Notes under the pieces: generated by a model
Told to the model about the DNA's origin: nothing
What the model saw: only the letters and a program-made list of their open reading frames with translations
The model's database searches: none
NCBI GenBank assembly: GCA_009695195.1
Contig: SIBJ01000026.1
Span: 1 to 41,776 of the forward strand
Direction: 5' to 3'
Source of the DNA: Pedosphaera sp.
Lineage (GTDB): Bacteria > Verrucomicrobiota > Verrucomicrobiia > Limisphaerales > JADLHS01
DNA: 41,776 nucleotides
Shown: positions 32,960 through 40,583 of the stretch, piece after piece
How positions within the stretch are numbered: position 1 is the stretch's first letter
Layout: the number at the start of each line of letters is the position of its first letter
Translations under genes and position numbers: made by a program

Positions 32960-34018
32960 ATGAGTTCCGCCAAACCCGTCCGCCGCCACTTCGCCAGTGA
33001 CAATTACGCCGGCATCTGCCCCGAAGCGTGGGCCGCGCTCGCCGAGGCGAACACCGATCACGAGGTCAGCTACGGCAACGACACCTGGACGCAGCGCGCC
33101 GCTGATCTCCTGCGCGAAGTGTTCGAGAAGGATTGCGAGGTGTATTTCGTTTTCAACGGTACGGCGGCGAACTCGCTCGCGCTGGCATCGCTCTGCCAGT
33201 CGTATCACAGCGTGCTGTGCCACGAACTCGCGCATATCGAGGGGGCCGAATGTGGCGCGCCGGAATTTTTTGCGAACGGCAGCAAGATTCTTTTGCTTGG
33301 TGGCGCGGACGGAAAAATCAACCCGTACGAAATCGGCCGCGCGGTAAACAAGCGCACGGACATTCACTATCCGAAACCGCGCGTGCTCTCGCTCACGCAG
33401 GCGACGGAAGTGGGAACGGTCTATTCGCTCGACGAGGTGCGCGAACTCGTCGGCGTGGCGCGGAAGTTTGGGTTGCGGGTTCACATGGACGGCGCGCGGT
33501 TTGCCAACGCGGTGGCGTCGCTCGACGTCGCACCGGCGGACATCACGTGGCGCGCGGGCGTGGACGTGTTGTGTTTCGGTATGACGAAGAATGGCGTCGC
33601 GGTGGGCGAGGCGGTGGTGTTCTTCGACCGCGAACTGGCGCGCGAGTTCGACTACCGCTGCAAACAGGGCGGGCAGCTCGCGTCGAAGATGCGTTTTCTT
33701 TCCGCGCCGTGGACGGGGATGTTGCAGGACGGCGCGTGGCTGAAGCACGCGAAACATTCGAACGCGATGGCGAAGCGGTTGCAGGCGGGCTTGCGCGGGT
33801 TGCGCGGCGTGCGGATCAGTTACCCGGTCGAGTCGAACGCGGTGTTCGCGAAGATTCCGGCGGCGGCGGAAAAGAAAATGCACCAACGCGGCTGGAAATT
33901 TTATACGGGCGTGGTGACGCCGGACGAATCGCGACTGATGTGCAGTTGGGACACGACGACGACGGACGTGGATGCGTTCGTGAAGGATTTGCGGGAGTTG
34001 ATTGAGGCTCGGAAGTAG
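32960..34018 (+). CDS. ltaE: Threonine aldolase-family PLP enzyme (352 aa)
   Basis: Fold-type I PLP protein with FASDNYAGICPEAW near the start, the HELAHIEGAECGAPEFF block (about 88-104), HMDGAR with D177 (pyridine-N contact) and CFGMTKNG with the PLP lysine K210. It cleaves L-threonine (and often L-allo-threonine) to glycine and acetaldehyde. Length agrees with low-specificity enzymes. The neighbouring genes do not form an operon with it; an imperfect GAGAGGG fold-back stands behind its stop. The gene symbol rests on family resemblance; a related beta-eliminating lyase cannot be fully excluded. Confidence 0.85.
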   Translation: MSSAKPVRRHFASDNYAGICPEAWAALAEANTDHEVSYGNDTWTQRAADLLREVFEKDCEVYFVFNGTAANSLALASLCQSYHSVLCHELAHIEGAECGAPEFFANGSKILLLGGADGKINPYEIGRAVNKRTDIHYPKPRVLSLTQATEVGTVYSLDEVRELVGVARKFGLRVHMDGARFANAVASLDVAPADITWRAGVDVLCFGMTKNGVAVGEAVVFFDRELAREFDYRCKQGGQLASKMRFLSAPWTGMLQDGAWLKHAKHSNAMAKRLQAGLRGLRGVRISYPVESNAVFAKIPAAAEKKMHQRGWKFYTGVVTPDESRLMCSWDTTTTDVDAFVKDLRELIEARK

Positions 34019-34032
34019 ATGGTGTAAACGCT

Positions 34033-34187
34033 CGCCCTCACCCCGGCCCTCTCCCCCGGGGAGAGGGAGCGGCAATCGGGCGCGGTCGGTCTTTCGTGCG
34101 GTCGTCCGGCAAATCCAGTCGCAAGTCTTTCACGACAGTCGGCGGATGATTCTCCCTCTCCCGGGGGAGAGGGCCGGGGTGAGGGCG
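34033..34187. repeat. CCCTCACCCCGGCCCTCTCC fold-back repeat
   Basis: Left arm 34033-34069 and right arm 34152-34187 are nearly perfect reverse complements, and each arm is itself a hairpin (CCCTCTCCCCCGGGGAGAGG / CCCTCTCCCGGGGGAGAGGG). Elements of this wording are widespread in unrelated bacteria. The remaining gap to the next gene (34190-34349) holds nothing I can name apart from short repeats of GCGCGAAAxC near 34210. Confidence 0.8.
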
Positions 34188-34349
34188 GACTAAATCACAA
34201 ACCGTCGCGCGAAAACTCGGCGCGAAACCGGAACGGGAAACGGTTTACGCGGGGTTTGTGCATACGGTGTTTGTCGCGAAGCGATGAATCGAGAAAGGAT
34301 TCGCAATGCGCGCAGATAAAAGACGCCTACTCAGAACTTAGAAACGGTT

Positions 34350-34748
34350 TCATCCGCTTTGAACAAGGCTTTCTGTCGTCATGCAACTGAAGCACATGAA
34401 AACGTAAATCATACCGACATCACCGAACATGTACTGCTGCTGGCGTGACAAGCAATCGATCGCATGTGGATTGTGCTTCTCATCGTGCTCTATCGAATCA
34501 AGCTGAGCAACAAAGGTCATTGGCTGTTTGCAATCTGAGCACATCGGAACTTCTGGGTGTTGCACCCAATCTGGATTGCCGCCCAGCTTGCTTCTGACGC
34601 CGAGCTTTCCAGGGTCTGGAACCGCCTTCTTGCCTTTGGGTATCTTCTCGAACTTGATGCTATACTCCTTGAGGGGTTCATGCGTCGTAGGTGGCTGGTG
34701 CTTCGAGGGGGAAGTGTCAGCCCAATCTATGCGAAACGGCTTTTTCAT
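34350..34748 (-). CDS. Small protein resembling DUF1963 (132 aa)
   Basis: The pattern GGNPDWVQHPEVPMCSDCKQ-PM-TFVAQLDSI, followed much later by YMFGDVGMIYVFMCFSC, matches the C-terminal part of DUF1963 (YwqG-like) proteins, including paired cysteines (CSDC and CFSC) that may bind zinc. Full DUF1963 proteins are usually longer, so this is a short or truncated form. The gene is clearly poorer in G and C than its neighbours and uses different codons, a sign of recent transfer. It stands alone between the threonine aldolase and an unknown membrane protein. Function unknown. Confidence 0.6.
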   Translation of the reverse strand: MKKPFRIDWADTSPSKHQPPTTHEPLKEYSIKFEKIPKGKKAVPDPGKLGVRSKLGGNPDWVQHPEVPMCSDCKQPMTFVAQLDSIEHDEKHNPHAIDCLSRQQQYMFGDVGMIYVFMCFSCMTTESLVQSG

Positions 34749-34822
34749 GGCGGCGCGTGGACAAACATCTGATTAAGCCGCCATCGCCTGCGCCTTGCCG
34801 CCGAACAATTCCTTGAGCCACC

Positions 34823-35953
34823 TCACGCGCGCAGCAGGCCGGCTTCGCGCACGCCGGTCAGGTTGTAAATCTTCACGAGTTCTTCGGCGTGACCGCGATA
34901 GCGCGGCGGGAGCAGGATCATGTTTCGGGAATGTTCGCCATCCACGAGTTGGAGCGATTGCCAGAAGACGGCCTTGCCGACGGCGTATTTTCCTTCGGGC
35001 AGCACGAGCGTGCGCGCCGGAAACACGAGCCACGGGCGGTAGGTGAGGACGAGGTTGCCTTTCTCGTCGCGTTTCAATTTGCCGTAAGTGCGCGCGGGGA
35101 CTTTGTTGATCTTGCGCCAGAGGAACATTTTGTTTTCGGACTTGTCCGGTGTGAACCGGCTGCTGCGCAACGTGCAGAAGTCCCAGACGAAAACCATCCC
35201 GAAGTGCGAGAGCCGGAACGACCAGCCCGAGATGAGCCACGCGATGCCAATGATGATGAGCGCCCACGCCGCGCCGACCATGGGATTAACCCACGCGCTG
35301 GCGACGACGGTGCCGAGGATGGCGGTCCGGAAAGTCTTGAGCGCGGCGTCCACGGTCGTGAACGGACTGAGCAGGATAAGGATGTTGATGGCGTTCGAGG
35401 CGAGGAAGACGATGAAGAACGCGACCATCATGACCGGCACGATGATGATGTTGTAGAGCCAGGAGAAATCCGCCGCGGCGAAACCCATCGAACTGAGCAT
35501 GGAATGTGGTCCGCTGGGATCGCTCATCATCGAAGCGACGAACGGAACGAACGCGCCGGTGGCGACGAGGCCGCTGATTTTGTGCTCGATGGTTTCGGCG
35601 ACGTCGAGGGGTTTCTTCAACGCGGTGGGCAACGCTGTCCCGGCGGTGTCCTTGATGAAGCAAGCGCCGACGAGCAGGAGCGCGGGCACGAAGAACAGCG
35701 GTTGAGCGAACCACGGGAGTTTGGCGCGCTCTTCCTTCGGCGCCTTCCACCATTGCACAAAGCCATACGCGCCCGTCCCGAGCAGCGGCGAGATGGCGAC
35801 GCCGGTGATGGTGGAGATCGAATGAGCGAATTGGTTGCCGGGGGCTTTCGACGCGACGGGCGTGGGAGAATCTTCGGCCTTGGTCACGGCGCGAGCGGTG
35901 AAAAGACTGGCGCAGAGCGCGAGAGCGGTCAGGAATGGTAGGCGCATTTTCAT
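34823..35953 (-). CDS. Hypothetical membrane protein with signal peptide (376 aa)
   Basis: MKMRLPFLTALALCASLFTARAV is an export signal. About seven hydrophobic segments follow (for example FFVPALLLVGACFI, NIIIVPVMMVAFFIVFLAS, AAWALIIIGIAWLISGW), then a soluble C-terminal part with FLWRKINKVPARTYGKL. I do not recognise the family. ATG 35953 was chosen because 65 in-frame codons before it encode no sensible protein. At the end, the frame one base over stays open past the TGA to 34773 and encodes WLKELFGGKAQAMAA, which looks like a natural C-terminus; a frameshift near the end is possible. Confidence 0.65.
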   Translation of the reverse strand: MKMRLPFLTALALCASLFTARAVTKAEDSPTPVASKAPGNQFAHSISTITGVAISPLLGTGAYGFVQWWKAPKEERAKLPWFAQPLFFVPALLLVGACFIKDTAGTALPTALKKPLDVAETIEHKISGLVATGAFVPFVASMMSDPSGPHSMLSSMGFAAADFSWLYNIIIVPVMMVAFFIVFLASNAINILILLSPFTTVDAALKTFRTAILGTVVASAWVNPMVGAAWALIIIGIAWLISGWSFRLSHFGMVFVWDFCTLRSSRFTPDKSENKMFLWRKINKVPARTYGKLKRDEKGNLVLTYRPWLVFPARTLVLPEGKYAVGKAVFWQSLQLVDGEHSRNMILLPPRYRGHAEELVKIYNLTGVREAGLLRA

Positions 35954-36007
35954 GGCCGTAGATTCGCTGATTTGGCGCGGGTGTAAAGCGGGTTTGCGGG
36001 GGAATGA

Positions 36008-36136
36008 GGGCAAACATCCAACATCCGACATCCAACCTCGAACGGGGTGACGCCGGGCGGCTTCACGGCCTGGGCGGATAGCCGATAGCCAATCGTCAAT
36101 AGCCAATGCGGCGGGAAGATATGGGCGGTAGCCGAT
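36008..36136. repeat. Short-word tandem repeats between the membrane protein and tolQ
   Basis: ACATCCAACATCCGACATCCAA (split: ACATCCAACATCC and GACATCCAA) near 36012-36034 repeats a 7-8-base word, and GATAGCC / CAATAGCC / GGTAGCCGATG words recur from 36077 to 36136. It appears to be a degenerate intergenic repeat. Confidence 0.4.
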
Positions 36137-36174
36137 GGGGAAGTGCAACGCTGCCGGCGAACGTGCGCGGAAAT

Positions 36175-36215
36175 ATTTTCATTTTGTTAATAAAATACTT
36201 TTGCTTTTTCTGAAC
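36175..36215 (+). promoter_or_regulatory. AT-rich probable promoter region of the tol-pal operon
   Basis: A conspicuously AT-rich patch (TATTTTCATTTTGTTAATAA, then AATACTTTTGC) in an otherwise GC-rich gap, about 100 bases before tolQ. It contains -10-like words (TAAAAT, TTAATA), but I could not fix one best -35/-10 pair. Confidence 0.3.
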
Positions 36216-36309
36216 ACGCGGGGCATAACTCCGTCGAACAAAGTGCTCGACGCACTGCTTCTTGGACGAAAATTCGGTTCCTCACGACCAAGTAAAGTAG
36301 CCGAGTGTA

Positions 36310-37041
36310 ATGAACGTACTCTGTTTTGCTGTCGTGGGGAGCGCTTCCGGTAAGGGCGAACTCTCTTATATTTGGGATGTGGCCTCGCTTGAGGCGAAGA
36401 TCATCATCATCTTTTTGATGTTCTTCTCCGTCACGGCGTGGTCTGTCATGGCGTACAAAGCCATTCAGATGCGCCGCGCCAAAAAACTCAACCAGTTCTT
36501 CACCGCGGAATTCAAATCGCAGAAGGCCGTGCTCGAAATGTTCGACCGGCGCATCTCGGCGGACGGCTGTCCGCTGTTCGCCGTTTATCAGGCGGGGAGC
36601 GTGGAACTCGACGCGCGTTTGAAAGGAGCCGCGGGCGAAGCTCGGAAAAAATTCGTCTCGCTCAAAGCGATGGAACACGTGAAGCGACTGATGGAAAACA
36701 CCGTGGCGCAGGAGTCGTTGAAACTCGAAGGGGGACTGATCATTCTGGCCATCGCGGTCAGTGGCGGTCCGTTTCTCGGTTTGCTCGGCACGGTGTGGGG
36801 TGTGATGAACACCTTTGCGGGTATTGCGAATTCAGCCTCGGGCACGGCGTCTTTGCACGACATGGCACCGGGCGTTGCCGCCGCGCTGGTCACGACGGTC
36901 GCCGGCCTGTTGGTCGCGATCCCTTCGATGTTCGGTTACAACTGGCTCGTTCACAATCTGCGCGTCCTGACGGTCGAGCTGGACAACTTTGCGCAGGAGA
37001 TCGTCTCGAAGATGGAGACGGAATATCTGGCGGATGAATAA
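36310..37041 (+). CDS. tolQ: TolQ/ExbB-type proton channel protein (243 aa)
   Basis: A MotA/TolQ/ExbB protein with three membrane helices: about 30-52 (IIIIFLMFFSVTAWSVMAYK), about 140-160 (the LLGTVWGVMNTFAGIA block, including the conserved LGTVWG), and about 185-210 (VAAALVTTVAGLLVAIPSMF). With TolR it uses the proton motive force to energise the Tol machinery, which keeps the outer membrane drawn in during division. First gene of tolQ-tolR-tolA/tonB-tolB-pal. A long word-repeat hairpin separates it from tolR. Homology alone cannot exclude ExbB, but tolB and pal downstream decide it. Confidence 0.92.
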   Translation: MNVLCFAVVGSASGKGELSYIWDVASLEAKIIIIFLMFFSVTAWSVMAYKAIQMRRAKKLNQFFTAEFKSQKAVLEMFDRRISADGCPLFAVYQAGSVELDARLKGAAGEARKKFVSLKAMEHVKRLMENTVAQESLKLEGGLIILAIAVSGGPFLGLLGTVWGVMNTFAGIANSASGTASLHDMAPGVAAALVTTVAGLLVAIPSMFGYNWLVHNLRVLTVELDNFAQEIVSKMETEYLADE

Positions 37042-37145
37042 CGAGATTAAGATTAAGATGAAGATGAAGATTACGATTCAGATTAAGAACTCCGCGGATG
37101 GCGACGCTTTTAATCTTAATCTTCATCTTAATCGTAATCCTCGTT
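37040..37145. repeat. GATTAAGA-word hairpin between tolQ and tolR
   Basis: Left arm 37040-37088 (AACGAGATTAAGATTAAGAT, GAAGATGAAGATTACGATTC) and right arm 37107-37145 (TTAATCTTAATCTTCATCTT, AATCGTAATCCTCGTT) can pair. Both are built of 6-7-base words. It begins over the tolQ stop codon and ends 13 bases before tolR. The arms are strikingly rich in A/G on one side and C/T on the other. Confidence 0.75.
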
Positions 37146-37158
37146 CAGGGATGAAATC

Positions 37159-37581
37159 ATGAGACGCTTTTCCCAACGCAGTCATCTGGTGACGCTGAGC
37201 GAGATCAACATCACGCCGCTGCTCGATCTGGCGTTCGTGCTGTTGATCATCTTCGTCATCACGACGCCGCTGCTGGAGAAAGGGCTGAACTTGAATCTGC
37301 CGAAGGCCTCGGGCCAGCCCGAGTCCAAACTCGACAAGCGCGACATCAAAACCGTGGACATTGACCCGCGCGGAAATTACGTCGTGAGCAAGCAGCCGAT
37401 AAAGCTCGGGAATTTGCTCGCGCAGCTCGCGGCGGATTTCAAGGCGAACCAGAACTTGGTGATTTACATCCGCGCGGACGAGAACAGCGCGACGAAACAT
37501 CTGGCGGCGCTGATTGACGGCTGCCAGCGCGCGGGTATAACCAAGTATTCGTTGCGGACTGAACCCCCCGGCAACCGATGA
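37159..37581 (+). CDS. tolR: TolR/ExbD-type protein (140 aa)
   Basis: A single membrane helix close to the N-terminus carries the conserved aspartate: INITPLLDLAFVLLIIF with D23, the residue that carries protons through the TolQ channel. The periplasmic part (NLPKASGQPESKLDKRDIK, LVIYIRADENSATKHLAALI) is the usual ExbD/TolR fold. Its stop overlaps the next ATG (ATGA at 37578-37581), so translation is coupled to the TolA/TonB-like gene. Confidence 0.93.
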   Translation: MRRFSQRSHLVTLSEINITPLLDLAFVLLIIFVITTPLLEKGLNLNLPKASGQPESKLDKRDIKTVDIDPRGNYVVSKQPIKLGNLLAQLAADFKANQNLVIYIRADENSATKHLAALIDGCQRAGITKYSLRTEPPGNR

Positions 37582-38438
37582 ACGACCGACTGCAAAGAAA
37601 ATGTTTCATCGCCTCGGCAGGTTTTCACCTGTCGCTCGCGGCGATTTTGCTCGTCGGGCCGGCGTTCTTGTCGTCGAAGAAATCCGAGCCGACGCAAAGA
37701 ATTGAATTCACCCCGGACAGCGTGATCGAAGCTGCCCTCGCCGGCGGTGGAAGTCCAAACGCGCATCCACCGGCGCCGCCCCAACCGCCGACACCAGAAT
37801 CTTATCCGCCAGCGCAGCCACCAACGCCGCAGCCGCGCCAGCCGGTTCAACCGCCTGAGCCACCGCGCCCCGTCACGCCCGCGCGCGATCCGGCGGAGAC
37901 GAGAACCGAAAAGAAACGCCCCAATGTCAGCCTGACAGAAGTGACGCGTCCGAAAAACAACACGCCGACACCGCGCCGGCCGACGACGAATTCCGAGTCG
38001 CAATCAGATGCGGCGGACGAACGCGCGAAACAAATCGCCGGCGCGGCGAAAAGCGCGGCGCGGGCCGTGCGCAGCGGGACTTCTTCCAGCACGACCGTGA
38101 GCATGCCGGAGGGCCCGGGCGGTGGCGGTCCGAGCTATGCGAGCTATAACTCGGAGGTGCAACGCGTTTACAAGCTGCGTTACGACGCCTTCCTGCTCGC
38201 CGCTGGCGACATCGCGGAGGAGCAGGCATCGGTCGAGGTTTCGGTGACGATCAAGCGGGATGGCAACGTGGTTTCGACCAGAATTGTCAGCCCTTCCGTA
38301 AATCCGGCGCTAAACCGGCTGGTCCAGCGCGTTCTCGACGCGGTCACATTCATTCGCGCCTTTCCCGAAGGCGCGACGGATTCGCAACGAACGTTGAACA
38401 TCATTTTTGACCTTAAACCCAAACGGATTGCCGGATGA
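37578..38438 (+). CDS. TolA/TonB-like energy transducer (286 aa)
   Basis: One N-terminal membrane helix (FHLSLAAILLVGPAFL), a long Pro-rich then Ser/Thr/Ala-rich periplasmic linker (about 58-190), and a C-terminal domain of about 80 residues (VSVTIKRDGNVVSTRIVSPS, LNRLVQRVLDAV) resembling the TonB/TolA C-terminus. In this operon it takes the place of TolA, linking TolQR in the inner membrane with TolB and Pal. The linker is shorter than in E. coli TolA and uses PP/PQP repeats more like TonB. It overlaps both neighbours by four bases. Confidence 0.82.
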   Translation: MNDRLQRKCFIASAGFHLSLAAILLVGPAFLSSKKSEPTQRIEFTPDSVIEAALAGGGSPNAHPPAPPQPPTPESYPPAQPPTPQPRQPVQPPEPPRPVTPARDPAETRTEKKRPNVSLTEVTRPKNNTPTPRRPTTNSESQSDAADERAKQIAGAAKSAARAVRSGTSSSTTVSMPEGPGGGGPSYASYNSEVQRVYKLRYDAFLLAAGDIAEEQASVEVSVTIKRDGNVVSTRIVSPSVNPALNRLVQRVLDAVTFIRAFPEGATDSQRTLNIIFDLKPKRIAG

Positions 38439-39604
38439 AAATCAAAACAGCAATTTCTTTATTGGTCGCAACTTTTTCTTGGCTCCAGATGCCGCTCGCA
38501 TGGTCGGCTGACACGATTGTGGTCGTGGGGGAATCGGGATGGTTGCACCAGCCGCCGACGCCGGTTTCGATCAGCGGTTTCAGCGGCGAGGCCGATGAAG
38601 TGATTCGCTTCGACCTGACAGTGCAAGGTTTTACAAATGTTCCACCCGATGTCGCGCAATATCTTTTGAGCGGCAGCAACAATGGCAACCTCACCGGCCA
38701 CGCCACGGACAAGAACAACAAATCCTCCCTCGTGAACAAAAGCTACACCGGCGCGACGTTGCGGCGGCAGGCGCACGCGTTCGTGGATGATTTTCTCACG
38801 GCCATCGGGCGCAAGGGCATCGGCGGGACGAAGATCGCGTTCAAGGCGGACAAGGGCAGCAGTGGTGAGATTTACATCTCGGATTTCGACGGCGGCGGCG
38901 CGCAGGCCATCACCAGTGACGGCGTGATCGTGGCGGCGCCGGAGTGGGTGACGGGGCGGATGGCGCTTTACTACACGTCCTACAAATTCGGCAACGCGGA
39001 CATTTTCCGGCACGACCTCGGCACGGGCAAGCGGACGGGCGTGGCGCGGCATCCGGGTTCGAACATCAGCCCCGCGCCGTCGTCGGACGGCTCGAAGGTG
39101 GCGATGATCTTGAGCAAGGACGGCGCGGTGGACCTTTACGTCGCCGATGCGGACGGGAGCAATGTGAAGCGGTTGACGAAGACGCGAGAGGATGATTCCT
39201 CGCCGTGCTGGTCGCCGAATGGAGAATGGATTTGTTTCGCCACGAAGATCAATGAGCGCCGGTCGCTCTGCAAAGTCGCCGCGTCGGGCGGGGAAGTTCA
39301 GCGCATCCCAACGAGTGGAATCTCGAATCCTTCCGAGCCGGACTGGTCGCCGGACGGGAAATGGATCGTGTTCACCTCGCAGATGGGCGGATTCGACATT
39401 TGCGTGGTGCCGGCGTCAGGGGGCACGGCAACGGTGCTGGTATCGGGGGAGGACCCGTCCTGGGGTCCGAACTCGCGCACGGTTGTTTACGCGCGTCGCC
39501 AGGGCGGTCGCCGCGTCCTCTCTTTGCTTGACGTGCCGACGAAACAAACGAAAGATGTGTCCCGAATTTCGGGAAGTAACTCACAACCCAGTTGGGCAAA
39601 ATAA
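38435..39604 (+). CDS. tolB: Tol-Pal system beta-propeller protein TolB (389 aa)
   Basis: A signal peptide (MKIKTAISLLVATFSWLQMP, cleavage after WSA) leads to an N-terminal domain that is divergent from E. coli TolB, with PPTPVSISGFSGEADEVIRF. A WD40-like propeller follows with the repeated pattern S-x-DG-x-x-(I/V): PEWVTGRMALYYTSYKFGNA, PAPSSDGSKVAMILSKDG, PCWSPNGEWICFATKI, PDWSPDGKWIVFTSQMGG. TolB moves between Pal and the TolA arm in the periplasm. pal follows 29 bases later. Confidence 0.88.
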   Translation: MKIKTAISLLVATFSWLQMPLAWSADTIVVVGESGWLHQPPTPVSISGFSGEADEVIRFDLTVQGFTNVPPDVAQYLLSGSNNGNLTGHATDKNNKSSLVNKSYTGATLRRQAHAFVDDFLTAIGRKGIGGTKIAFKADKGSSGEIYISDFDGGGAQAITSDGVIVAAPEWVTGRMALYYTSYKFGNADIFRHDLGTGKRTGVARHPGSNISPAPSSDGSKVAMILSKDGAVDLYVADADGSNVKRLTKTREDDSSPCWSPNGEWICFATKINERRSLCKVAASGGEVQRIPTSGISNPSEPDWSPDGKWIVFTSQMGGFDICVVPASGGTATVLVSGEDPSWGPNSRTVVYARRQGGRRVLSLLDVPTKQTKDVSRISGSNSQPSWAK

Positions 39605-39633
39605 AAAACGCCCTTCCCAAGAAAGATCAAACA

Positions 39634-40209
39634 ATGAAAGCAAGCAAACTGACGTATTTAATGGTTCTCACGCTGGCGCTGTCGTTCGTGGCGACTGGTT
39701 GCAGAAAGAAACCCACTCCGTTGACAGACCTTCCGGCGAGAACCGGCGAGCGGATTCCTGACCCGAACATTGATGTAGGCCGAGTGAAACCCGAAGGTGA
39801 TCCGAGCGTGGGCCAGCCGATTCCTGACATTGGTGACATCAACAACTTCAAGCATGACCGCGCGGCGCTCGCAGCCCACGCCGTTCACTTCGATTACGAC
39901 AGCGTCGCGATCCGCAGCGGCGAGCGGGCGAACGTCCAAGCCGTGGCCGATTTCATGAAGAGCGCCGCGGCGAACGTGGCGTTGCTCGTCGAAGGCCATT
40001 GCGACGAGCGTGGCACAGAGGAATACAATCGCGCGCTCGGCGAACGGCGCGCCTTGTCATTGCGTGAGGCGTTGATCTCTGCCGGTGCCGACGGCCAACG
40101 GATAGTGACCCGCACGTTCGGCAAGGACAAAAAGATTGATCTCGGCCCCAGCGAGGCTTCGCACGCGAAGAATCGTCGCGGCGAGTTTGTGGTTTTGACG
40201 CCGAAGTGA
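39634..40209 (+). CDS. pal: Peptidoglycan-associated lipoprotein Pal (191 aa)
   Basis: A lipoprotein signal with lipobox FVATGC (cysteine 23) is followed by a Pro-rich tether and an OmpA-like C-terminal domain: AVHFDYDSVAIRSGERANVQ, then LLVEGHCDERGTEEYNRALG with the aspartate and arginine that hold meso-diaminopimelate. Pal anchors the outer membrane to the cell wall and ends the Tol operon. ATG 39634 was chosen because it gives the signal sequence directly; 14 further in-frame codons upstream do not. A hairpin terminator follows at 40233. Confidence 0.95.
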   Translation: MKASKLTYLMVLTLALSFVATGCRKKPTPLTDLPARTGERIPDPNIDVGRVKPEGDPSVGQPIPDIGDINNFKHDRAALAAHAVHFDYDSVAIRSGERANVQAVADFMKSAAANVALLVEGHCDERGTEEYNRALGERRALSLREALISAGADGQRIVTRTFGKDKKIDLGPSEASHAKNRRGEFVVLTPK

Positions 40210-40232
40210 GTTTTACGGCTTGATCTGGCTCA

Positions 40233-40276
40233 AAGCCGGGGAGTTTTAGCGCTTTACTCCGCTGACTCCCCGGCTT
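40233..40276 (+). terminator. Hairpin terminator after pal
   Basis: A perfect 12-bp stem, AAGCCGGGGAGT (40233-40244) with ACTCCCCGGCTT (40265-40276), separated by 20 bases, and followed by AGTTTTGC. The T tract is short, so it may be partial or work in both directions. Confidence 0.6.
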
Positions 40277-40301
40277 AGTTTTGCGTGCGATAGGTGAATC
40301 T

Positions 40302-40574
40302 ATGAACATCATGTTTGCTGGAATACTGGGCGGTTGGGAAATGGTCACGATCCTCGTGGTCGTGTTGATTCTGTTCGGCGCCAAGAAAGTGCCGGAACTG
40401 GCGAAGGGTTTGGGGCAGGGCATCCGCGAATTCAAGAAGGCGTCGCGCGAAGTGACGGATGAGATCCAGAACGCCCAGGAGGAAACTCCGGCGCAGCGCA
40501 AACTGCCGTCGGAAAGCGCCAAGACCCAGTCCACCGAAGTCGCTTCCTCATCCTCCACCACTCCCAAGGTTTAA
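40302..40574 (+). CDS. tatA: Twin-arginine translocase subunit TatA (90 aa)
   Basis: A short N-terminal membrane helix ([20 protein letters not shown]), the FG hinge, the amphipathic helix [17 protein letters not shown] and a Ser/Thr/Glu-rich tail; this is the full TatA/TatE layout. Many TatA copies assemble at TatBC with a folded cargo bound. No separate tatB is visible, so this subunit may serve both roles, as in two-component Tat systems. tatC starts nine bases later. Confidence 0.92.
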   Translation: MNIMFAGILGGWEMVTILVVVLILFGAKKVPELAKGLGQGIREFKKASREVTDEIQNAQEETPAQRKLPSESAKTQSTEVASSSSTTPKV

Positions 40575-40583
40575 TCCCGCCGC

